Shown in pieces: positions 59,201 to 64,000 of a stretch of 64,000 bases of DNA (the stretch's first letter is position 1; every line of letters begins with the position of its first letter). Source of the DNA: Clostridia bacterium (GTDB lineage: Bacteria > Bacillota > Clostridia > Christensenellales > Aristaeellaceae). The position numbers and the translations under genes were made by a program. The stretch lies in contig JAFWSH010000036.1 in assembly GCA_017519405.1 (NCBI GenBank), positions 102,740 to 166,739 of the forward strand. Direction: 5' to 3'. The notes below the pieces were generated by a model, which had not been told where the DNA came from, made no database searches, and worked only from the letters and a program-made list of their open reading frames with translations.

Positions 59201-62146
59201 GTAATAGAACTCCTCCGCCTGCAGCTTGGCCGTCAGGAAGCGGCGTGTAACCGCTGCGTAGCCGCTGGTGGACAGGCAGGGCCGGCCTTCCGCGTCATAG
59301 TACCGCTCCTCCACCACCTTTTTGAACCCGTCGTAGCGGCGCGTCATCACCGCATAGCCCGCCTTGCAGGGGGTGAGGTTCTCCCCGGCATCCCAGTACC
59401 GGACTTCCGCCACATTGCCGTTCTCGTCGTAAACCCGCGTCAGCACCACGTAGGTATTGTTGTTGCCCACCGGGTTGCCCTCGGTGTCAAACCAGGCGTC
59501 CCGGATGGCCTGTTTCTTTTCGTTGAACTCCCGGCGGTTCTCGGCGTACAGGCCCTTGTACAGCACCGGCTCGCCGGCAGCCCCCTGGTACCTGATTCTC
59601 GCCCTGTTGCCCATGGCGTCATACTCATAGGCCACCCGGGCATAACCGTCTGCCAGCATGCAGGGGGTTCCGTCCGCATTCTCCCAGCTTTCCCCGATCA
59701 GCCTCCCGCCGGCATCGTAGGTCCAGAAGTGCGCGGCAAAGCCGCCGGGGCCGGCCACCCGGTTTCCCTCCGCATTCAGCAGGATCTCGGCAGTCTGCTT
59801 TTTCGCACCCAGCCATTCCCGGCTGACCGCCACATAGTGGCCCTCGGGGGCGGTGGGCTGGCCATCGGCGTCAAACCAGGCCTCCCGGGTGATGTTGCCA
59901 TAGGCGTCATAGGTGCGCTGGACCCAGGCGTATCCTCCCTTGTACAGGACGATGCCGCCATCGGTGTCATAGTGCAGCTCTTTAGTTACATTGCCAAACA
60001 CATCGTATTCCCGGCTCACAGCGGCATAGCCGTCCGTACTCAGGACGGGCTCGCCATCGATGCCGAAGTACCGCTCGCTGACGATATTCCCGCCATCCCA
60101 CTCCCGTGTGGTCATGGCATAGCCTTTGCTGTACAGGGTCGGGTTGCCGTTCCCGTCCAGGTAGCGGATCACCGCCACATTGCCTTCCTCGTCATAGCCG
60201 CGCTCCACAGCCGCATAGCCGTTCTTTTGCAGGAAGGCGTCCCCCTGCGCCGTCTCGTAGGCCAGGTAGACGTTGTTTCCGTCCTCATCGTACTGCCGGA
60301 AGATGCGGGCATACCCCTCGCTGGTGTCCACCAGCCGTTCTTCCTCGTCGAGATAGAGTTCCTCCACCACATGCCCGTCCTCGTCAAGCACACTGCGGTG
60401 GATCAGGTAGGTATCGTTCAGCACGGGGTTCCCATCCAGGCCGATGCAGATCACGTCATAGCTCATGCGGTCCGGGGCATACTCGGTGAGGGTGTAGGCA
60501 TACTCCTGCTTGCTGGCACGAATCAGGTCGCCCTCTGTGTCATAACGGCGGGTGGCCACCAGGGCCCCCTCTTCGTCGTAATCCCGCTCCTCCCGGGCAT
60601 AGCCGCCGGAGCAGTTGACCGGCGCATCCTCTGTGTCGTAGTAGCAGGTGGTCAGCAGTTTGCCGCTCTGGTTGTAGGTATACTCAGCCTTGTGATAGCC
60701 CTTGGCGCCCGTCACCGGTTCCTTGTTCAGCCACAGGGTCTCCGAGGTTTTCTTCCCGTTCTCCCAGGTATAGCGTACCTCGCCGGCCCCCAGGGTTCCC
60801 GGCGTCTGCTGGCCTTTCCCGTCCGTAAAGACCTCGGAAGTGTGGTTCCCTTCCGCGTCCAGGGTGTAGGTGGCTGTGGCGTACCCATCCTTGCACAGCG
60901 CGAAGCCGCCGCTGGCCTTGTAGTAGCTGACGGAGGTCACCCGCCGCCGGTCGTCGATCTTGTATACGATCTTGCAGTAGCCGGCGGCAATGTCCACCGG
61001 CTTGCCCTTCGCGTCGAAATACTCCGTTTTTGTCAGGGTTGTGTAGTTGTATTGATTGTTCACCTTGGCATAGCCCAGGGAGGGAACTGTCACCGGGTTG
61101 TCCTTCTCGTCCACATAGACCTGGCTGCCCAGTTTGCCCTTGCTGTTATAAGTCTTTTTCCAGCCGGAGTATCCGGAGGAGATCATGGTGCGGTTCCCTT
61201 CGGCGTCGTAATAGTAGGTCGCAACCACCCACTTTCTCGGCCCCAGAGTGTAGGAGTATCCATAATATCCCTTCGCCATCCGGTAGGGCTGGCCATCTTT
61301 ATCGAAATACATCTCCCGCTTGGTGTAGGGGTTGTGATTCTTGTAGTCATACTCCACATAGGCCCACCCCTGCGGACCCGGCATCAGCTCGCCGTTGGCA
61401 TCGTAGTAGGACATGGCCACAAAGCGCTGGGGATTCAGTGCCACCGTCTTGGTGCAGCGGGCATAGCCGTCCTCCTTGCTGACCACCATGCTGCCGTCGG
61501 GGCCGTAGAAGGTGGTCTGCCACAGGGTGCCGTCCGCCAGCCGGTCATACTCCACCCGAGCCCAGCCCTTGGGGCCGGCCATCAGGTTGCCGTCCGCATC
61601 CAGGTACTGCTCCGCCGTCTTGTAGCTCCTGCCGCCCTCGACAACCGTCGTAAAAGAGACCTCATAGACCGCATAGGCCTTGTCGGACCGCAACAGGGCA
61701 CCCGAGGCGTCGTAGTAAGCCGTCCGGGTCAGGAAAGAGCTGCGATGGTAGGTGTTCTCCATCCGTGCCCAGCCATCCGGCCCGTTGACCACCTCGCCCG
61801 CCGCGTTCTCATACCAGGACTCCGTCACCTTGTAGTTCCCGCCGCGTTTGTAGACCAGCTTGGCATAGCCGCCCCGGCAGTCGGTGAGCATGCCCTGGGC
61901 ATCGAAATAGGCGGTCTCCATCAGGTACTTGCCCATATAGGTGTGCTTCACCGTGGCGTAGCCTTTATCTTCCGCCACCACCGGCTCCCCGTAGGCATTC
62001 ACATAATCCTGCTGGATGAGCTTTTTCTGCGCGTTGTAGGTCTTGCGGGTGGTGAGCATGCTGGAAATCTCTGCCTGGGCCGCACACACAGCCAGCACCA
62101 TGGCAAAAACCAGCAGACAGACCCAAATCATCTTTCTCTTGCCCAT
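56246..62146 (-). CDS. giant secreted tandem-repeat protein (1,966 residues)
   Basis: After a signal peptide (MGKRKM, hydrophobic core, AQA at 23-25) the protein is built from end to end of a repeat of about 32 residues, pattern GYA-x5-YD-x2-GN-x5-YYDADG-x-P-x5; from length I estimate about 60 copies, more divergent at the N-terminus. The repeat resembles YD/RHS and MORN-variant (YwqK) repeats but fits neither exactly. It ends [14 protein letters not shown] with no toxin domain, sorting signal or anchor. ATG 62146 follows AGGGGG. The gene lies between rmlB and rmlA, which suggests a surface role. GYxxx and tyrosine/aspartate richness may mean glycan binding, but that is inference. Confidence 0.88.
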   Translation of the reverse strand: MGKRKMIWVCLLVFAMVLAVCAAQAEISSMLTTRKTYNAQKKLIQQDYVNAYGEPVVAEDKGYATVKHTYMGKYLMETAYFDAQGMLTDCRGGYAKLVYKRGGNYKVTESWYENAAGEVVNGPDGWARMENTYHRSSFLTRTAYYDASGALLRSDKAYAVYEVSFTTVVEGGRSYKTAEQYLDADGNLMAGPKGWARVEYDRLADGTLWQTTFYGPDGSMVVSKEDGYARCTKTVALNPQRFVAMSYYDANGELMPGPQGWAYVEYDYKNHNPYTKREMYFDKDGQPYRMAKGYYGYSYTLGPRKWVVATYYYDAEGNRTMISSGYSGWKKTYNSKGKLGSQVYVDEKDNPVTVPSLGYAKVNNQYNYTTLTKTEYFDAKGKPVDIAAGYCKIVYKIDDRRRVTSVSYYKASGGFALCKDGYATATYTLDAEGNHTSEVFTDGKGQQTPGTLGAGEVRYTWENGKKTSETLWLNKEPVTGAKGYHKAEYTYNQSGKLLTTCYYDTEDAPVNCSGGYAREERDYDEEGALVATRRYDTEGDLIRASKQEYAYTLTEYAPDRMSYDVICIGLDGNPVLNDTYLIHRSVLDEDGHVVEELYLDEEERLVDTSEGYARIFRQYDEDGNNVYLAYETAQGDAFLQKNGYAAVERGYDEEGNVAVIRYLDGNGNPTLYSKGYAMTTREWDGGNIVSERYFGIDGEPVLSTDGYAAVSREYDVFGNVTKELHYDTDGGIVLYKGGYAWVQRTYDAYGNITREAWFDADGQPTAPEGHYVAVSREWLGAKKQTAEILLNAEGNRVAGPGGFAAHFWTYDAGGRLIGESWENADGTPCMLADGYARVAYEYDAMGNRARIRYQGAAGEPVLYKGLYAENRREFNEKKQAIRDAWFDTEGNPVGNNNTYVVLTRVYDENGNVAEVRYWDAGENLTPCKAGYAVMTRRYDGFKKVVEERYYDAEGRPCLSTSGYAAVTRRFLTAKLQAEEFYYGVDGQPVSGKDGYAGYIQLYDEQNRATRLTYYGTDGKPVAVKNGFAIVTRTYDSRGKLSAVAYWDAENQPALYKNLYAKITYVRNEKGEAIRTEAFGTDGKPCALRRKETFTAVESAYDAAGNVVAEKYFGPDGKPAVCKAGYAAFRKVFDSAGHVLEEEYFDVDGHLYMTSSGYARATRAFDANGNQTALCLYGADGNPVNSRKNGYARYEKTYDSKAHVLSEAYWKADGTPYVAKDGYAGIQREYDAHGALLRITYLDGLGGRALYKKLYAEVRYTRDELGNAVRTEAFGVNGEPCALSGKAQYCVVERAFDGAGNTLQEVYLDGSGNRTAGANGYAEIRKAYNGLNQVTEERYYNADGTPYFTKNGYACVFREYDAWGNNARSIYYDGEGFRVLCKGLYAEIRYYYDGEGHVLREEAYGTQGEPCLLRKGEAIWAVERAFDADGNQTAECSYGVDGQQVNGAKTGYARYAKTYDSRGNVLEERYWKADGTPFVRKDGYMGILREYDDHGNMTRIVYVDGEDHPVLYKKLYAELRYRYDEKNQPVYVAAYGADGQPCAYRSKEKFTAMAYAVDTAGNVVLEKYYGADGSPVACRAGYAELRRVYNDKKQVIDESYFKADGTPYVHKDGYARITRTYDEKGNVAVIVYYGADGGRTLYKKLYAELRRVWNDKKQSIHLEAYGVDGQPCAIRSKETFSIMDRTFDEQGNVNYERYYDGDGNPIPCKAGYVELHRTYNDKKQVIDESYFKADGTPHVHKDGYARITRTYDEKGNVAVIVYYGADGGRTLYKKLYAELRRVWNDKKQSIHLEAYGVDGQPCAIRSKETFPVMDRTFDDQGNVDCERYCDANGNPIPCKAGYAELRRTYDDKKQLLQESYYNADGTPFTVKAGYATFSRTYDDAGQVISERYYAENGRVCLNAEGYAEVRRVWTNKLLTEETFCDAQGNPAARKDGVARITYTYNKKGKQTGAKYFDLNGEEIVKEK
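56694..57386 (-). repeat. two nearly identical ~303-bp copies, 390 bp apart
   Basis: 56694-56996 and 57084-57386 differ at 7 positions by my count. They are part of a 390-393-bp super-repeat (four ~32-residue units) whose landmark at 56821 recurs at 57211, 57601, 57994 and 58384. Confidence 0.85.
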
Positions 62147-62197
62147 AAGAATCCCCCTTATCATAAAACAGGGAATGACAGTCACCAAACCGTTGCC

Positions 62198-62206
62198 ATT
62201 GTAACA
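62198..62206 (-). promoter_or_regulatory. extended -10 element of the giant repeat gene
   Basis: TGTTACAAT on the minus strand (TGn plus TACAAT), 52 bases before the ATG. The -35 is weak. Confidence 0.5.
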
Positions 62207-62207
62207 C

Positions 62208-62243
62208 AAAAACCTCCATACTGGAAGATGTACGGAGGTTTTT
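62208..62243. terminator. terminator between rmlB and the giant gene
   Basis: AAAAACCTCC ... GGAGGTTTTT, a 10-bp inverted repeat with a 16-base loop. It separates rmlB transcription from the giant gene. Confidence 0.75.
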
Positions 62244-62286
62244 GACACATATGTTACAGGCATTGGCGGGTCATTGTTTCCGGTGA

Positions 62287-63306
62287 TTACCGGTCCCCAT
62301 ACATCCGCTCGTAGTAGTGCTGATACTCCCCGGAGACAATCTCCTCCCACCAGTCCCGGTGGGTCAGGTACCAGTCGATGGTGCGCTGAATCCCCTCGGC
62401 GAAGCGGGTTTCCGGCAGCCAGCCCAGTTCGGCATGGATCTTGGCGGGATCGATGGCGTAGCGCATGTCGTGGCCCTTCCGGTCCGTCACGTAGGTGATC
62501 AGGCGCTCCGGCTTGCCCAGGGCCCGGCAGATCAGCCGCACAATGTCGATGTTGCGCATCTCGTTGTGCCCGCCGATGTTGTAGACCTCCCCCACCCGGC
62601 CCCGGCGGATGATCAGGTCGGTGGCCTTGCAGTGATCCTCCACATAGAGCCAGTCCCGGACGTTCAGCCCCCGGCCGTAGACCGGCAGCGGCCTGTCGTT
62701 CAGGCAGTTGGCGATCATCAGGGGAATCAGCTTCTCCGGGAACTGGTAGGGGCCGTAGTTGTTGGAGCAGCGGCTAATGGTCACCGGTAGGCCGAAAGTG
62801 CGGTGGTAGGCCATCACCAGCAGGTCCGCCCCCGCCTTGGAGGAGGAGTAGGGGGAGGAGGTGTGGAGAGGGGTCTCCTCGGTGAAGAACAGGTCCGGGC
62901 GGTCCAGGGGCAGGTCCCCGTAGACCTCGTCCGTGGAAACCTGGTGATAGCGCTCAATCCCGTACTTCCGGCAGGCGTCCATCAGCACGCCGGTGCCAAT
63001 GATGTTGGTCTGCAGGAACACCGACGGGTCCTCGATGGAGCGGTCCACGTGGCTCTCCGCGGCGAAGTTCACCACCACGTCCGGCTTCTCCTCCTCAAAG
63101 AGGCGATAGACCCCCTCCCGGTCGCAGATATCCAGCTTGACAAAGCGGAAGTTGGGCTTCCCCATCACCTCCTTCAGGGTGGAGAGGTTCCCGGCGTAGG
63201 TCAGCTTGTCCACACACACAATCCGGTCCTCCGGGTGCTCCCGCAGCATGTAGAAGATGAAGTTGGCGCCAATGAACCCCGCGCCGCCGGTGACGATGAT
63301 GGTCAA
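62287..63306 (-). CDS. rfbB: dTDP-glucose 4,6-dehydratase
   Basis: This 339-residue short-chain dehydrogenase-type enzyme has the NAD motif GGAGFIG, the STDEVYGDL catalytic segment and YSSSK. It converts dTDP-glucose to dTDP-4-keto-6-deoxyglucose, the second step to dTDP-rhamnose. The start is an unusual TTG at 63306: AGGAGGT lies 6 bases upstream and the protein begins exactly at the Rossmann strand (TIIVTGG). An upstream in-frame extension would run through the tRNA-like hairpin and is not used. Confidence 0.94.
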   Translation of the reverse strand: MTIIVTGGAGFIGANFIFYMLREHPEDRIVCVDKLTYAGNLSTLKEVMGKPNFRFVKLDICDREGVYRLFEEEKPDVVVNFAAESHVDRSIEDPSVFLQTNIIGTGVLMDACRKYGIERYHQVSTDEVYGDLPLDRPDLFFTEETPLHTSSPYSSSKAGADLLVMAYHRTFGLPVTISRCSNNYGPYQFPEKLIPLMIANCLNDRPLPVYGRGLNVRDWLYVEDHCKATDLIIRRGRVGEVYNIGGHNEMRNIDIVRLICRALGKPERLITYVTDRKGHDMRYAIDPAKIHAELGWLPETRFAEGIQRTIDWYLTHRDWWEEIVSGEYQHYYERMYGDR

Positions 63307-63335
63307 GGTGGTACCTCCTGAAGCTCGAACAGTAT

Positions 63336-63379
63336 CATCACCCCTGGAGTCGAACCAGGGCAAGTCCCGTATGATGATG
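63336..63379 (-). other. tRNA-like hairpin: acceptor stem plus T arm without D and anticodon arms
   Basis: On the minus strand CATCATC (7 bases) pairs with GGTGATG, enclosing a T-arm-like CCTGG-TTCGACT-CCAGG. The 13-base linker cannot form the other two arms. It could be a remnant of a tRNA 3' end or a chance structure in the rmlB leader. Confidence 0.4.
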
Positions 63380-63383
63380 AAGA

Positions 63384-63403
63384 GGGAGGCATTGCTGCCT
63401 CCC
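63384..63403 (-). terminator. hairpin after the leucine-rich protein gene
   Basis: GGGAGGCA, loop GCAA, TGCCTCCC. The following T tract is poor (TCTTCATC), so this is a weak terminator or a processing site. Confidence 0.5.
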
Positions 63404-63411
63404 TTGGGGTA

Positions 63412-64000
63412 TCAGTCGTGGTTGGTCATGGTGCTCAGGCTGGAGCAGCCCTTGAAGGCCTGGGAGCCGATGACTTCAATGCTGTTGGGCAGGGAGATGC
63501 TGGTCAGGTTGGTGTTGTTCAGGAAGGCCTGAGCCGCCACCGCCTTAACATTGAAGCCCTCTTTGCTCGACGGCACAGTCAGGGAAGTTTCGCTGCCGGT
63601 GTACGCATAGACAGTGCAGGCAGTAGCGTCCGTCTGCTGGAACACCAGCATGGCGGTGCCGTCCAGCACGCCCTCGTCCCAGCTGGCCACAGCCTTGCCC
63701 TCCACCTCGGTCAGGACAAGCACTTCGCTCAGGCTGGTATCCACGCTCTCCACGGCCACCGTCTCGCCGCCCTCCAGGACGCGGTAGGTGACGCCGTAGA
63801 TGGTGATCGTGGTGGGAAGTGCCAGGGTGATGATGGCCGGCTCAGAGGTCAGCACCTCACCCGTCGCGGTACTGGTCACGATGCAATGATACATACGTCC
63901 ATCATACTTTGATTCCATCGTGAAGTTGAAAGACGCCACATTGCCCGCACTCTTCATATTGGTCCAGCTCGCACCGCCGTTTGTGCTGTACTGCCAGCGA
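63412..64000 (-). CDS. C-terminal part of a BspA/Ig-like surface protein (5' end beyond the window)
   Basis: The frame is open to the window edge, so only the last ~195 residues are seen. They hold the end of an Ig-like domain with WQYSTNGGASWTNM, the usual start of such repeats in clostridial surface proteins, a short beta-rich domain, and a final LRR_5 unit (SISLPNSIEVIGSQAFKGC). It ends TNHD with no anchor. The protein is probably large and extracellular, and its gene lies upstream of rmlB with a hairpin between. Confidence 0.88.
   Translation of the reverse strand, partial: RWQYSTNGGASWTNMKSAGNVASFNFTMESKYDGRMYHCIVTSTATGEVLTSEPAIITLALPTTITIYGVTYRVLEGGETVAVESVDTSLSEVLVLTEVEGKAVASWDEGVLDGTAMLVFQQTDATACTVYAYTGSETSLTVPSSKEGFNVKAVAAQAFLNNTNLTSISLPNSIEVIGSQAFKGCSSLSTMTNHD

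Noticed and set aside
56246-62146. Giant protein considered as an RHS toxin or a wound-type polymorphic toxin
   Set aside because: There is no RHS core (PxxxxDPxG), no C-terminal toxin domain and no immunity gene downstream. The repeat continues to the last residues.
56777-62245. A very long open frame (about 1,820 codons) on the plus strand opposite the giant gene
   Set aside because: It is the mirror of a repetitive GC-rich gene that avoids codons whose complement is a stop. Its translation is Val/Ile/His/Gly-rich low-complexity sequence without family motifs, and it has no ribosome site or promoter.
62244-62259. Palindrome ACATATGT near the giant gene considered as an operator
   Set aside because: It lies upstream of the rmlB terminator, away from the -10 element, and an 8-bp AT palindrome is not rare enough.

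Overview
The window looks like a contiguous chromosome segment of a GC-rich, anaerobic, fermentative member of the Clostridia (a gut-type Oscillospirales/Christensenellales-like Firmicute). This is inferred from gene content: HPr kinase, a T-box leader, YerC/TrpR-type regulator, TmcAL (YlbM), a group-B-like [FeFe] hydrogenase, indolepyruvate:ferredoxin oxidoreductase, Pta/AckA, D-lactate dehydrogenase, a SpoIID/LytB-domain protein and BspA-like leucine-rich proteins. There are no rRNA genes, insertion sequences, phage genes or CRISPR arrays. One tRNA (Ala, GGC) is present. Many genes have near-consensus sigma-A promoters with 17-bp spacing, strong Shine-Dalgarno sites and hairpin-plus-T terminators.

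Layout. 0-17 kb (mostly minus strand): sugar and fermentation genes. These are an esterase, a ROK kinase and D-LDH operon; a GH78 rhamnosidase coupled to an [FeFe] hydrogenase; a pair of COG0523 metal GTPases, one with a long His/Asp loop; a class-C-beta-lactamase-like hydrolase behind a zinc-ribbon protein; barstar and pyruvate kinase; and a GH3 glycosidase. A plus-strand AT-richer zinc-ribbon membrane protein and an SPL-family radical SAM protein sit inside this block.

17-28 kb (plus): HAD phosphatase, HPr kinase and ROK glucokinase, then a BMP-type nucleoside ABC transporter whose binding-protein gene is followed by an internal terminator, a DUF2461 protein and a phosphohexomutase. TmcAL lies on the minus strand at 27.2-28.3 kb. 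28-33.6 kb: pta and ackA separated by a secreted leucine-rich protein, then a secreted SGNH hydrolase.

33.6-40 kb: the most coherent accessory module. A TrpR-like regulator, iorA-iorB, an aryl-CoA ligase and a double-ACT protein are followed by a tryptophan T-box (specifier TGG) controlling a stand-alone TrpB2. Together they look like a regulated switch between oxidising aromatic 2-oxo acids to CoA esters and making tryptophan from indole.

40-53.7 kb: pgi, a SpoIID-like protein, tRNA-Ala, a divergent HTH/small amphipathic protein pair around a perfect 14-bp palindrome, a minus operon (unknown protein, ZnuA-like, MBL hydrolase, ComEC, HolA), polA and a 77-aa conserved-looking small protein. 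53.8-64 kb (minus): surface polysaccharide genes (O-antigen ligase-like protein, rmlA, rmlB) flanking a 1,966-residue secreted protein made of about 60 copies of a ~32-residue repeat, then the start-less end of a BspA/Ig-like surface protein running off the window.

All coordinates and residue counts were made by eye. No alignment or database search was run. Product names rest on motif and family recognition.
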